From: Zygnema cylindricum | Lineage: Eukaryota > Streptophyta > Zygnematophyceae > Zygnematales > Zygnemataceae | DNA: 64,000 nt | NCBI GenBank assembly: GCA_037447655.1 | Contig: JBBHKE010001533.1 | Span: 1 to 64,000, forward strand | Reading direction: 5' to 3' | Part shown: in pieces, positions 9,784-22,123 of the stretch | Layout of the letters: every line of letters begins with the position of its first letter | How positions within the stretch are numbered: position 1 is the stretch's first letter | Program-made: the position numbers and the translations under genes | The notes under the pieces: model-generated | What the model was told of the DNA's origin: nothing | Database searches by the model: none | The model's input: only the letters and a program-made list of their open reading frames with translations

Positions 9784-12165
9784 TGAAACTCTAATGTCTC
9801 CATAAGTCCTCAGAGTGGATATTTTCCAAGAAGCCTCTAAGATAACCTTGACCCCTTTGTTTTTCAGCAAGAATAACTGCCATCTTGGCAATCAAAAACT
9901 CTAACAACCTTAACCCTTGTGAAGAGAAGACTCGCGTGAGTGGATATCAAAAAGAATCTCTGAATTTGCTCCCCTGAGTAGTAAGTTATGGAGGGTCAAA
10001 GTTGACCTTTTGTACAGATGCTCTCTGGGAGAGAGGGTCCTATCTACCAATTTTTTCTAAGTCCTATCTCTCTCACAAACTCTATCTACTGATGTAAAGA
10101 CTAAACATATTACTCTTCCGTACACAAAAGTATAACTGCCGGTGTACATTTTGTACGAATACTGTACGACATGGCCTAAATGTCGAAACGTGGTATATAT
10201 GGATTCGCTCCCTTAATCCCCGGAGGTGCCGCGATCTAATGTCTTTCTGCCACGTGTCATCCGATGTGGCGATGACCACAAACCTGCGAGATCCTCTTGC
10301 GAGATCTCGGCATTCATTTCGGCCGTCCGATTAAATGCATATTTAATCGTAGCCGTAATAAATACATGCGTGGTACTTGTTACTTGTTTGTACCTTATGT
10401 TGTTTTTTTTAGGAAGATTCCGTTTCGTACATGCGTGCACGTATTTGTGTGCGCACGTAATTATTGGAGTTACTGTGGAGGCTTGAACAGATTTGCGGAT
10501 TAGGGGAGTAAGTATACGAGTGAAATTTATGTGACGTAAGGAACAAATTGAGTGGTGTGGAATGCTATGGGAAAAAGACGGCGGATCGCGAAAGGATCCG
10601 ATATGAAATGTTTGAAATATTTAAATTGTACACCGGCCGTACGGAACCTAATGTGATGGGTGACAATTATAGAGAGTATGCGATGGTACATAGAATCTAT
10701 TTTGGATGGGTGTACTATTAGGTGTATTTTATTTGCGACATGCATTTATCGAAAATGACGTGTACCTTAAATGCGACAAGGTGCATTTATGAAGAAGTAC
10801 GCGGTTTGAGTACGGACAATATTTGGATGGTACCATGTCGTTTCGACGATGGATTTTTTTGTACTTTGAAGGCGGACGGCGTCCGCCGCTTTTGATGGTT
10901 CATACTATTTTGAGGATGTATGATCAAGTGGGCCGTACGCATGTGATATCGGCTTGCTGCGTGGACTTATCGACAAGTGACTAAGCAAGTTGTTACTTAT
11001 GACGCGGATTTGTGGATGCGTCGGTGTAAATATTTGAAACGTCAATATTTTGTTTTATGCGAACTAATGATTTAGTGTTAATTAAAATAGTATTATTTTA
11101 CGTGATCAATGAGGATATCGACACTTTAATTTATGTGTCGTATTTGTAGACAAGTGTACGCTTACGATTGCTTGGCTTTCAGGCGTACGCTTACAATTAG
11201 TTTTTCTTAGTAATTGGGTATTATGGTTAAATAAGACTTAATGACAGTTACATAATTTATGTTGATTATTTTGACACTTAGTGATTCGTTGACAGCTCAC
11301 AAGTGTATATATAGGAATGAGCTTTGTTAGGAATTAATCATCAATGCTTAGCATGAAAAGTAGGGACCGAAGATGTAGACTTTTAGGGTTGCCGATTAGG
11401 TCATGCATTTTAATGATACATTTATCATCTGATTATACTTTTGTTTATATGTGATGCATTCATTTATTAATATTTATATGTGTTTATTTTATGTTTGTTT
11501 GATATGCATTATTTATGAATTTGTCTTAGGGTTTCTTGTGATTTTCATGTAACCCTAAATGTTATTCATGCATCTGTGTATGCATGCTTGCTCCGTCTGT
11601 GTACGGATGAATGATTGCATCTGTGTATGCATGTATGTTAAATGGAGGATACATTTCAAATGATTGTTCATTAGCCTAACTTTGCTTTACATTTTGTTTG
11701 ATAGTTTGGGTGGCTTCTGCAGTCTATTTTGGACCAAAGAACAACACCATAATCCGTACTTCAAATAACTGGATCTATGTATCCCGTAAGCAGTTGTAGT
11801 TAAATGAATACTCCTACGTAATTATATTTAAATAATTATCAAACCCAATACTATGTATCATTAGTCTTAGACATAACGGTTAAGACTACTGGCTACTGGC
11901 TATCTATTATTCCGTAGGTACCAGAATCAAATCCTGGTTTTGACAACCATCCTATTAGTAAATAAACCGGTAAATAAACAAAATCTACAACCCGTAACTC
12001 TATCTCTAATCAGCATAGGCAGCCATGGCTCTAGCTCCCTCTTCAACCTTCAGTGACTACGACAAGTGTGGGAGCTGAAGAGAGAAGTTAGAGGCAGACT
12101 GCCTCAGCTTCTTTTCTGCATTTTGCAAAACCTAGAAAATACTAAAATAACCTTTTATTTCTACA
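9784..12165 (-). repeat. 5' LTR of element D (Copia-1), split by a nested LTR
   Basis: TGTAGAAATAAAAGG on the minus strand starts at 12165 and the end (GAGTTTCA) is at 9784. Removing the 1349-bp insertion at 10398-11746 leaves ~1.03 kb that aligns with the 3' LTR at 4396-5453. The G-box is at 10251-10256 and the antisense tRNA-like A/B boxes at 11872-11937. Confidence 0.85.
10398..11746. mobile_element. Solo-LTR-like insertion nested in the 5' LTR of D
   Basis: Starts TGTTGTTTTTTTTAGG and ends AAAGAACAACA, giving TG...CA termini with TGTTGTT/AACAACA inverted ends of Copia-2 type. It is flanked by CCTTA (10393-10397) and CCATA (11747-11751), an imperfect 5-bp target-site duplication. The uninterrupted site is seen in the other D LTR (CCGTACCTTAATCCGTAC near 5035). 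It contains no coding sequence, so it is most simply a solo LTR; at 1349 bp it is longer than the other Copia-2 LTRs. Confidence 0.65.
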
Positions 12166-13094
12166 CTATCTGGCGATTGCACTGTGTCTTTTAATATTTC
12201 TTCTTTGACCCTCCATATGCTCTAATGCTTTACCTTTTTGGTTGAATTTAGTCCTCCTTGTCGGTCTCCGTTTTGCTGATTAAGCATTCTGCCATAGTTG
12301 ATGCGTTTCCCGTGGATGACCGCCTGACCGTTACTTTGGCCCTTTGGCTACGTATGATTCGTGAGCTCCTCACGCTTCCACGGACTTTGTTACCAAAAAA
12401 TTGGTAGGTTTCCACTCTTCTGCCTGTTAGGGTCTCGTTGCTATTATCGGTTTGGGATTTAACTTTGTGCCTCCAATCGCCTTTTATGCCTCTATCTTTC
12501 GTCCATGCCTCTATCTTTAATCTGTCCGGTTTTTGTTTCAATCTTTTCTGTTGCTCCTTTAGACTTGTGCTCATTTCAACTTGGCTTTGCTTGTGGCAGG
12601 TCGTTGGATTCCAATGCGTTTAAGACTCGATTCCAATGCGTTTAAGAGTCTTGATTCCTTACAAGGATCCGACAGTGGAGGTGGGTCTCCTGAGACTTGA
12701 TCGTTCGGCAACTCCGCAATTATGCGGATCCGCGCATTGCGAATCGCTCGGTGATTCCCTTGTGAGTTCCTTTTCCTGTCTCCCCTTTCCATATTCCTCC
12801 AACTGGTGCTTTCATCTCCAGTGTTTTGTTTTGTGATACTTGCAGTTTCATAGTTATGAGCTTGAGATCTGTTTTCTTGCTCCTTGTCTAATAATTAATT
12901 GCTTGTCGTTCCAAATTTTCTTTGGAATGCCTTGCGTCATTGTCCCTTAGTTTCTGTTCGGTGCTAATTTTTCTGCCATTGACTTTCAATTTCTTCGACT
13001 TCACCCATTTGACTCGATTGGAGCTGTCCTTCATTTTGGCCTTGTTGCCTCGGACGGGTTCCTCTCCCTTTGCAACCAGCTTCTTCTCCCTTTA
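12166..13094. other. Unassigned sequence between element D and satellite
   Basis: No recognisable protein, RNA or element is seen. The plus strand is CT-rich and intron- or UTR-like. It contains a perfect-length tandem duplication of 22 bp (12607-12628 and 12629-12650; one difference, GACTC/GAGTC). The small open frames here show no family resemblance. Confidence 0.5.
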
Positions 13095-13528
13095 CAACCT
13101 AAACATGCTTTGTGTGCAAAACGTCGTCGAAGGTCATAAACATATGCTCGAAGCGTAAGGTTTTTACGCCTTTGCATTAATTCATATGCTTTTCAAGATT
13201 GACAACACGTGGTTATACACTTTCAATATTTGTTCTAATACGTATCGTTAAAAAAATTGAAGTAACTATCGACGCACATTAAAATGAGCGATCGTGTACG
13301 CTAGTCGATTTCTCGTTGGTTCAACCCAAAAACGTGTTATTGTGGTGCTTTGTGCTTGCTATGTTGTACGTCCTCGCAAAAAATAGGTTTGTTATTGTAA
13401 ACAACGGTTTAAACATGCTTTGTGTGCAAAACGTTGTCGAAGGTCCTAAACATATGCTCCAAGCGTATGGTTTTTACGCCTTTGCATTAATGCATATACT
13501 TGAAATCCCGACAACACGTGGTTATACA
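13095..13528. repeat. 310-bp satellite array, left of element E
   Basis: Same satellite as at 3710-4395, with CATATGCT.. markers at 13141 and 13451 (310 bp apart). It ends ...CACGTGGTTATACA at the LTR of element E. The unit resumes at 19112 on the far side of E, so E split the array. Confidence 0.85.
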
Positions 13529-13947
13529 TGTTGTTCTACGACCACTAGAGCAGGTGGAGCAAGTCACTTTTTTATCCTTTTATGAATCTCGTTCGTTGAC
13601 GGGATTTATATCAACCACAGTTGCGCAGTTGAAATCTTAATCATATTCAAATATCTGTAGCTTCGTCGCAGCTGCGTTGTCTTATACTAAATTAGCCGCA
13701 GCTGCGTTTTGTCTCGTTTTGTCGGAGCTGTGTTGACCGTATAGATCGTATCAAAGATTACCGCAACTGCGCTAGTCCCGTTTGCGTTGCAACTGCGTTG
13801 TTCCACTCTATGTGTGACACGTACATGGTGGTGTCGTTACCAATCCAAAACCTGCACTCTGTTTCAAACGACGACGTGTGTCCCTATAATTATATATTTC
13901 CACCTTCCTACTAATTTGCTGAGACTGAAAGCTTTCCAAAACCAACA
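13529..13947 (-). repeat. 3' LTR of element E, internally deleted
   Basis: On the minus strand it starts TGTTGGTTTTGGAAAGC after a polypurine tract (ctttaggggag) and ends GTAGAACAACA. The 5' LTR is 939 bp. This copy lacks about 520 bp corresponding to roughly 18200-18724, with the junction near 13556. The shared 390 bp shows frequent C-to-T/G-to-A differences. Confidence 0.8.
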
Positions 13948-14124
13948 CTCCCCTAAAGCTTTAGACTCAGTTTCCCGGCGCAGCTGCGATGACGAGCTAG
14001 CGCAGCATCGCAGCATAGCAACATAGCAATTTAGCAGGTCACCTAGTCCCATTACATCTCAATGTTGGACTATGGTAGCATGGTAATATACCAGTTCAGC
14101 AATTCATCTATTTAATTAATCCCA

Positions 14125-15600
14125 CTGCGTCCCTACAATACTTCAGCTTAGGAGCAAAAAGAGATTTAGTGAGCATATCGGCATTCATTTTTGCATCTGG
14201 CGTATAATTTAATCACTCTAGAGAACACTTTTTATATTACAAAGTGTAACCTTACATCCATGTGTTTGCTTTTGAAGTGGTGACTCGGGTTAGAAGCAAT
14301 GGCAAAGGAAGCCTGGTTATCAAACTAGACCACCTATGGACCAACCAGCATGTATCCCAATTCTTGCAACATGGAATTCGCCCATAAGAGTTCTTTGAGG
14401 GCCTAGCTCGCTGCCATATATTTTGACTCCATTTTCTATTGTGCCGTGACGTGTTGAAGTTTGCTGCTCCAACAGAAATTTGCGTTCCCAATTTGCAGAA
14501 TGAATTCCATGGTGGATTTTCGGCTTGGCATGTGGCCATAGCTTGCATCACTCCATGTTTGCAGCTTTACTTCTCCTCCTCCTAGTGTGAGCTTGAGGTC
14601 TTTAGTTCTTGCCAAGTATCTTAAAACTCTTCTTGCTGCATCACGGTCAGATTTCCTCGGAGTCTCTAAACTTCTGCTCAGTACCCCAAATGCTGCAGCA
14701 ATGTCAGGACGATTAAGTTCATGAAATATTTTAAAATTCCCACTATCTGTTTGTAAAGTATCAATGTCATAGGATCATCCTCCCTTGACTCAAAAACTTC
14801 ACTGACAATAACACCTGGTTCTGTTTCTTCCCCCTCTAACTTATGCTGAAACTCCATTGGTGTTACACATCCTTTTGCCCCCCGCATTCAATATTCATCT
14901 AACATGTTTCCAATAGCCTCCTTTTGAGTTAATTTTATTAATCTTCTTTTCCTGTCCCTCTTTACCTGGATACCCAAAATATATTTTGCCTCACCGAGGA
15001 TCTTCATCTCGAACCGTGAGTTTAATGCAATTTTATTTTTGTTAATTTAATCCATCGATTTGTTAACTAATAGTAAATCATCTACATACACGCTATATAC
15101 ACTATTCCAACCTCACCCTTTAAAACATAAGCACAGTGATTAGAACTTATCCTTTTAAATCCTAGGCTAGTTAGGAATTCATCAAGTTTTAGATTCCATT
15201 GCCGAGGGGCCTGGTTTAGGCCGTACAAAGACTTTAGTAGTTTGCATACTAAGTGTTCTTTTCTTAGTTGCATACATTTCAGGCTGCTGCATGTAAATGG
15301 TCTCCTCTAGTTCTCCATACAAAAAGTCCATCTTTACATCCATCTGATGTATTTCGATATCTTCTATAACAGCTACAGATAGCAAAATCCTAACTATCGG
15401 AAATCTTACAAAAGGAGAAAAGTTTTTTCAAATTCAATTCCTTTCTCTTGATTATACCCTTTAGCTACAAATCGAACCTTATATCGTTCAATGGTATAAT
15501 CTAGATTTAACTTCACCTTCAATACCCATTTGTTGCCTTTGCTTTTTGGTCCAGAGGAAGGTCCACAAGCTCCCATGTCTGAGCTTCCATGGTCGACTTC
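14125..15600 (-). pseudogene. Element E reverse transcriptase and RNase H, broken
   Basis: Reading leftward: 'MLSVAVIEDIEIHQMDVKMDFLYGELEETIYMQQPEM' (~15385-15270), 'HLVCKLLKSLYGLNQAPRQWNLKLDEFLTSLGF' (~15260), YVDDLLLV remnants (~15080), then 'MRGAKGCVTPMEFQHKLEGEE' (14887). RNase H 'YKQIVGILKYFMNL', 'SWSSKLQHVT', 'YMAASS' and the 'NADMLTKSLFAPKLKYC' end (~14200-14130) follow. Stops and frameshifts occur roughly every 200-300 bp. Sequence at about 15600-15800 is not recognisable as Copia. Confidence 0.75.
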
Positions 15601-15799
15601 ATTTCATCGTTTGCCGTCTCGGTCTAGTGATTTCGCTCTGGTGATGAGAAGGCGTCGCGGATGGTGAGAGGCTCCGCTAAGGCTGCCGCGTAGGCGAAGT
15701 GAGAACTTGCTTGCAGGCGGCTACTAGATCTTTTTCACCTCGAAAATTTTGTGGCTAAAATTGTCGGATCCCGTGCATTGCGCTTGTTGAGCTGGTTGC

Positions 15800-17280
15800 G
15801 ATCATTAGGCAATGACTGCTGTTGGTTCGCTTTGAAATGAACTTGTTGGGGAACTTGATTTTGTTACGACTCCTGTGTTACCATCGGAGAATTTTGCATC
15901 TGTGGGACAATATTATCGATGCTACTAAAATGACATTTTCCTATATTTTTTGTTGCTTCTGCTGCTCTGTCATTTTAAATATGTCTATCGAGTCTAGTTC
16001 ATCTTTGACAACGATGTTCTTTGCTACAATAATTTTTTGCCTCTCAAAAAACAAAGACTGTATAACCTTTAGAGTGATCATCATATCCTAACAAAACGTC
16101 CGGCAATCCTTTAGGTTCCATTTTTCATCTATCATTAGACATATCCAAAATAAAGAATTTACTTCCGAAGACTTTGAAATGACTGACATCCGGTTTTCTA
16201 CCCGTCCAAATCCTGTAAGGAATGGTTTCTATCAATCTTGAACCTATTATATTATAAACTGTACAATTTAATGCTTCCGCCCATAATTTCGGATCCACGT
16301 CTTTATCCGCAAGCATGGACCTAGAGCTTTCTATTTTGTTTTTCTCAGACCCCATTTTGTTTTGGAGAGTATGGAACAATTAGTTTGTGACTTATACCTT
16401 CTTTTAGTAAGACGTTTTCAATTATTTTAACGTATATTCCCCGCCATTGTCCGATCTGAGCTCCAAAATTGGCAAACCGTGTAGTTTCTCCGCCCACACT
16501 TTGTAGAGTTGAAAATGAGTGAAGACTTCACTCTTGTTTCTCATAAATTAGACTTCAGTAAACCTCAAAAAATCATCAGTAAGCGTAACCATATATTTCA
16601 TTCCCGTGACAGATGGCACCTTTGCAAGGCCGAAAACAATAGAATGAATGAGTTGCAAAAGTTTAGTAGATTTATGTTCAGACTCTTGAGGAAACGGTAA
16701 TCTGTGTATTTTTCCTAATGCACAGCCATCACACATTTTAGGTGACTGATTTGATAGAGTAACTCCTTCTATTTTACCAGCATTTACCATCTTTTTCATA
16801 CTTTCATAGTTCACATGGCCTAATTTTTTATGCCACAACTCATCTGAGGATAATACGTTGGAATACAAAACATCATTTTCTTTATTATCGAGCATATCTA
16901 TTCGATACATTTTGTTGGCATCTCTAGTTCACGTAACTGCAATTTTTCCGTTTTTGCTAACAACCTGCCTGCCATGTTTCAGATTGACCTCAAACCCTTC
17001 ACTTTCTACCAAAGAAGTTGAAAACAAGTTTTTCTTAAAATCTGGTACATAGAGAACATTATGAAGAGTTCTCTCAATTGCCTTGCCCTCTACATCAACT
17101 AGCAAGGAGACATCACCTACAGCCCGCGTTTGCACACTCATTCGACATCCATAGTAGATATTTTTCTTAATTGTTGATTTCAGATTTTTGAAAACTGCCT
17201 TGTTCAAGCACATGTGGGCCGACGCTCCCGTGTCCATTATCCATTCATTGTCTTTCGCGCCCTCCATTGTTGTCGCCATA
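15800..17280 (-). pseudogene. Element E protease and integrase, broken
   Basis: The protease motif WIMDTGASAHMC is intact (~17240-17205), followed by 'LHNVLYVPDFKKNLFSTSLVESEGFEV' and GAG-pre-integrase (LWHKKLGHVNYESMKKMVNAGKIEGVTL, 16830-16750). The integrase zinc/core follows ('LPFPQESEHKSTKLLQLIHSI', 'MKYMVTLTDDFLRFTEV') and the integrase C-terminus (IPYRIWTGRKPDVSHFKVFGSK, ~16220-16150). Stops occur around 16500 and 16380. This is the best Copia-2 protease/integrase copy in the window. Confidence 0.8.
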
Positions 17281-18165
17281 GCAAATAGATCATCATACTC
17301 CTTGTCAAAGAGTGAAAGAGACTCGTCGTGATGGGATGAAGACGCCGAGAAGAGTGCATTTCCTCCTTATGAAGATCTCGTGAAGCCTTGATGAAATTGG
17401 CTCTGTTGCCATCCAGGCCTGTACAGACCTGTTTCATTAGCTTTCTTAAGCTTAGGACAGAATTTATGTCCATGACCTTTTTCATTATAATAAAAAAAGC
17501 ATTGAAAGCAACGTCTATTTCCTCTTTGATTAGACTGTCTAAACTGATTTTGATTTTGATTAAACTGATTTATCTTGTCAAATTTTGTGCTAAATGCCTC
17601 TACTTGTTTTTCACCATTTAGAATTTTAGAATTTGCTTCTTCTTCAAATATCAAACTAATAGCTTACTGTAGTGTCCAGCTAGCTTTATCTTTTTGTTTC
17701 AGCCTAATAGACGTTGCTTTCATAGTAGTAGGAAGACCTCTCGTTAGCAAAGCAGCCTGCTAAAACTGAGGAAAAGATCTACCTGCACAAGCATGGGAAT
17801 GTACTAGTATTCGAAATTTGTTACAACATTCTGCCATAGTGCCACTCGTGTATTTGTAGTCCCAAATTCGTCTAGCCAAAAATAGTTCTTCTTGAACATT
17901 AGCCTTTTCAAAATAATCATTGAGAGATTTCCAGATATCAATCTTTTTTTTCATTTTTATCCGTGACATAGCCAATTCTTCTAAGATACAAAATTTCAAA
18001 AGCGACCGAGCTTGCGAATTATTCTTTGACCAAGACGGATCCGTTTCCGCCAGTAAACCATCCAAAATATCCAAAAATTTAACATTTTCGAAGTGTGTCT
18101 CCACCATATCCACTCAATAAGCGTATTTTCTCCCTCGAGTAGATAGGAATTCTTGATGAGAGGCC
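17280..18165 (-). pseudogene. Element E gag, broken
   Basis: An ATG inside the primer-binding site (near 18167) gives MGLSSRIPIYSRG, a stop, then an open frame from 18113: MDMVETHFENVKFLDILDGLL, 'ARSLLKFCILEELAMSRIKMKKKIDIWKSLNDYFEKANVQEELFLARRIWDYK' and 'GTMAECCNKFRILVH'. That is the UBN2-type gag core. The zinc-knuckle region (~17520-17455) reads CFQCFFYYNEKGHGHKFC, apparently a duplicated or shifted knuckle. A frameshift follows, then an Asn/Gln-rich tail. Confidence 0.8.
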
Positions 18166-18172
18166 CATAACT

Positions 18173-19111
18173 TGTTGTTTTACGACCACTAGAGCAGCAG
18201 CAGTAGTAGTAGAAGTAGACATAATTCACTTACAAAAGCTTATCAATAATCTTATGAAACAGTTGTTTTCTATAGCTCACCAAATCTAGCACAAAGGTCC
18301 AAACTTCTTCAAACTATACCACAGTATACAATATCATAAAGAATTACAACTCTTAATGTTTTGGCTTAATTGATTTAACATACACTAAGATATGCAACTC
18401 AGAAGTTTGTCAAAAATAGTTTGCAAATTACACATTCTGGAAGTCTGCATACATAAAATGTTCTACATCCTAAGTTTAATACTCTACACTTAGTTGTCAT
18501 ACTTCATAGTGTTATATTGCCGATACAAGTGTCCCTAAGAGACACGTCCAAAAAACTAAACTTATACTAAGGTAGAGTGCTCCTAATCACGCTAAAACTA
18601 ATCTATCATTGTACAATCAATATTACTGAGAATCCCATACAGGTGATTTGTTCAAATACTTGTCGCTTGCTTAGTGACACTTGTATGGGTACGTCTATCC
18701 GGCTGTTGCAGAGCACCTGTCAGCGAGTCACTTGTTTATCCTATTATGAATCTCGTTCGTTGACGTGATTCATATCAACCACAGTTGCGCAGTTGAATTC
18801 TTAATCATATTTTAATATCTGTAGCTTCGTCGCAGCTGCGTTGTCCTATACCAAATTAGTCGCAGCTGCGTTTTGTCTCACTGCGTCGCAGCTGTGTTGA
18901 CGTTATAGATCGTATCAAAGATTACCGCAGCTGCGCTGGTTACGTCTGCGTTGCAGCTGTATTGTTCCACTCTATGTGTGACACGTACATGTTGGTGTTG
19001 GTACCGATCCAAAATATGCAGTGTGTTTCAGACGAAGACTCGTGTCCATGTAGATCTATATTTCCACCGTCCTACTAATTTGCTGAGACTGAAAGCTTTC
19101 CAAAACTAACA
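18173..19111 (-). repeat. 5' LTR of element E with repeated CGCAGCTGCG palindromes
   Basis: Starts (minus strand) TGTTAGTTTTGG at 19111 and ends AAAACAACA at 18173. The U3 part carries CGCAGCTGCG at 18831-18840, 18861-18870 and 18926-18935. Diverged copies are at 18887-18896 and 18951-18960. The 3' LTR has decayed versions of the same block (13660-13800). Confidence 0.8.
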
Positions 19112-19636
19112 ATATACTTTCAATATTTGTTGTTATACGTATCGTTAAAAACTTGAAGTAACTATCGACGCACATCTAAATGAGCAATCGTGTGCGCCGG
19201 TCAATTTCTCGTTGGTTCAACCCAAAAACGGGTTATTGTTGTGCTTTGTGCTTGCTATGTTGTACGTTCTCGCACAAAATAGGTTTGTTATTGTAAACAA
19301 CGATTTAAATATACTTTGTGTGCAAAACGTCGTCGAAGGCCCTAAACATATGCTCCAAGCGTATAGTTATTACGCTTGTGCCTTATACTTTTAAAGCCGA
19401 CAATATGTGGTTATACACTTTCAATATTTGTTGTAATAGGAATCGTTAAAAAACTTGAAGTAACTATCGACGCACGTCTAAATGAGTGATCGTGTGCGCC
19501 GGTTGATTTCTCGTTGGTTCTGCCCAATAACGGGTTATTGTGGTGCTTTGTGCTTGCTATGTTGTACGTCCTCGCACAAAATAGGTTTTTTATTAAAAAC
19601 AACAGTTTAAACATGTTTTGTGTGCAAAACGTTGTC
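19112..19636. repeat. 310-bp satellite array, right of element E
   Basis: Continues the unit interrupted by E (ATATACTTTCAATATTTG...). One CATATGCTCC marker is at 19347, and the second unit breaks off at about 19636. Units here carry small deletions (for example at 19375-19395). Confidence 0.8.
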
Positions 19637-20680
19637 GGTAATAAATTCTTTGATTATTATTCCACCATGAAATTAATTGATTACTATTGAACCAGGTGTA
19701 AGCATACGATATTGAAACCCAAACAAGTATAAGTGGAAGCACTTTTGAATTAATTATACGTAACAAATCACACGCTACAACTAACACTAAACATAGTACG
19801 AAGGTAACTAGGTTTTTTGAAAAGAATGTTTTTATACTGTATATATAGACACAACAACATAGCGTTAGTTTTTATAAATATTGAAACAATTAACTATAAT
19901 AACAATGTTTGACTGCAACAATGTACTAGTGGGCGTAATATAAAACAAAAATTCCATTAAAACTAATCAGTTTAACAACTAGGAAATAAAGGTGCATCTT
20001 GTATGAACATTTTTTTTCCAACGAAGCTATGAAATAATATTTTTAATTAAACATGTAATTGGAATGCCACCGTTATCCCTACTAAGAGCGTTGATAAATA
20101 AGTTTTATTTTCATAATACAAATTCGTGTCAAGATGGAGAAAAATTACAAGAATTAACACACTCCAACTAAATTATTAGGGATGTCCACAATTTTGTTTA
20201 TTGTTAACAACATTGTCCATCAAAAAGTCATAAACATGGGTTTGTATTCAACACTCGTTACGAAGGGAAACCCTCCATTAATGAAAACGCGAAATTATAA
20301 CCTCTGGTAATTGTTTGGTGTAAGGAGACGTCAAAAATTGCAATCGACTATCTAAAATTCATTTAATTTGATTAAGTAATGCCAACTGGGCGGCGAGCGA
20401 TAAAGTTTATGATCACGAGACCAAGAACAACGTTCGAATATGTTATTAATGATAACACTTATAGACGAAGTATCATGAAAGACGAACAGCTACGCGATAT
20501 ACACCCGCTCTGGTGGACAAAACGACTATATTAGTTTTTATGGGAACTTGTAAGAGTTAACGTACTAATATTTAACGTAAAATAAAAAGCCGTCTACATC
20601 TCCTGGTCAATTTTAACGTCCATTTTTTTTTTTTTAAATGACAAGGTACCTACTAGGCATCTTGCGAAGTGTGGGACTAA
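19637..20680. other. AT-rich sequence with no recognised feature
   Basis: No coding, RNA or element signature is seen on either strand; open frames are shorter than 70 codons. Low-complexity A/T runs are frequent. It ends at the MITE at 20681. Confidence 0.5.
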
Positions 20681-21435
20681 GGGTAGAATTCCATTAGACA
20701 AAAAGTGTGGTTCGTTACTGGATGCGGTACAAGTTCGTACATATTCGTACCACGCCGTACCTTAATTTTTCGTTGTCAAACGAAATATCGTTACTGGAAA
20801 GCTGTCGGGAAGCTCCAATGATGTAGGCGTAATTCCTAGCCGTTAGATATTCCACTTTTTTAGATCCGCGAAGCAATCGCGCACATCATCCAGTGTGAAG
20901 ATACTCTCCTCGCGAGGAGAGTTGTACGATACTGCACGTGTACTATTGGTACACGTGAAAAAGCAAAAAAAAACCCACTTTGAACAAGCGATCACAGGTC
21001 TACACGTCGTATAGGCCATGTGCTTACGTTGTACGGTCCATGTGCCGCTTGCAACGCTGGATGAAGGCGAGCCGAAAATATTTTGGCACGCTCCGTCTGA
21101 CATCCACCGACATTCAAAGTTTGCCGCGACCTTCAAAGTTCGCGTCTTTTTGCCATTCCGTTTTGAAATTTTGATTTTCGGTTTCGAAATCAAAAATCTG
21201 GCCGCAAACTTTACGTACGAATCATTAACAACCTCCGCTCCTACAGATATTTTGTTCTGACTTTCCGTTTGAATATTTTCTTTAAGATTTTCAAATCTGG
21301 ACTCTAACCTACGTGGCGCCAATCATAATTAAGGAAAGTTTGATACTGGCCCGACAAAATGGAATAGTCTTCCAGTAAACGCTGCGAGTAGAATTTTTCG
21401 TACATTTACTGGGACCGCCTAATGGAATTCTACCC
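20681..21435. mobile_element. Harbinger-like MITE (755 bp)
   Basis: Perfect 17-bp terminal inverted repeats (GGGTAGAATTCCATTAG at 20681; its complement ends at 21435) are flanked by a TAA/TAA 3-bp target-site duplication (20678-20680 and 21436-21438). GGG-initiated termini and a TWA duplication are typical of PIF/Harbinger. No transposase is encoded. It holds a 20-bp perfect palindrome centred on CCTCGCGAGG (20903-20922). Confidence 0.8.
20903..20922. repeat. Perfect palindrome with CCTCGCGAGG core inside the MITE
   Basis: ACTCTCCTCGCGAGGAGAGT is a perfect 20-bp palindrome centred ~231 bp from the left terminus. The same 10-bp core forms a 26-bp palindrome in the Harbinger-like element at 46761-48457, also ~230 bp from one terminus. 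Confidence 0.8.
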
Positions 21436-21839
21436 TAATGCCTTTTTTGGGTGAGTGTCACTATGTCAACACGGTCCACACCGCCTGCCAAAATTTAACG
21501 AACCTAGTCTGTACTAAAGCCAAAAGAGCGAACGCCTAAAAACAATCTAAATATCGAAGCCATGTGAGACGACAAGGTGGCGCGCATGGTTCTTTTTCTC
21601 TTCCGACTTTTCGGCATCGCAGACTCATGGAGCCCGGAGGACAAGCAGCAATGAGAGAGCCTTTCTTGGACAAATGGAAAAGAGTGCGAGAAGGAGGCTC
21701 CTCAATAGTCGGAAACAAAATGTTTTAAAGGGTGAGTTTTGGTTGCGACTCTTGACTGTCTGTTAGCTGGTTTGATTGTGTTCGTACAATAGAAATCGGA
21801 ATGCACCATTAGTATTCCTCCCAAACTTCTCATTCCTCT

Positions 21840-22077
21840 TAAATTCTATCTCTCACAACTCTTTGTCTTATAATTCACAGTGGAACTCTCGCTCTCCCAT
21901 GCAATTCACAGTAAAGTTTTCTCTATCTCCCCCCCACACACATGATTTACAGTAAAAAATTCTCTTTTTCTCTCACAATTCAAAATAAAACACCTCTCTC
22001 TCTTTCTCTCTCCTTCCCTCTCTGCTACCCTTTCTCTCTTACAATTCACAGTTAATTTCTCTTCTACAAGTCACAGT

Positions 22078-22123
<46 letters not shown>

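Larger units (their letters stand above)
4396..12165 (-). mobile_element. Ty1/copia retrotransposon D (Copia-1 group), full length but dead, with nested LTR
   Basis: Both LTRs are present (4396-5453 and 9784-12165), with a primer-binding site at 9769-9783 and gag-pol remnants between, all reading right to left. The order is gag, protease, integrase, RT, RNase H, as expected for Copia. Multiple stops and frameshifts disable it. A 1349-bp LTR (10398-11746) has landed in the 5' LTR. The left flank is satellite (…ACGGGTTA) and the right flank (CTATC) is not, so no target-site duplication is seen and one side may be rearranged. Confidence 0.9.
13529..19111 (-). mobile_element. Ty1/copia retrotransposon E (Copia-2 group), inserted in satellite
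   Basis: The 3' LTR is at 13529-13947 (internally deleted), gag-pol at about 14125-18165, the primer-binding site at 18160-18172 and the 5' LTR at 18173-19111. Flanks are ATACA (13524-13528) and ATATA (19112-19116). The unbroken satellite reads ...GGTTATACACTTTC, so this is a 5-bp target-site duplication with one later change. All coding domains are present in Copia order, with stops and frameshifts. Confidence 0.9.

Noticed and set aside
20843-21322. 159-codon minus-strand open frame inside the MITE
   Set aside because: No transposase motif; the element is short and non-autonomous. Probably chance.
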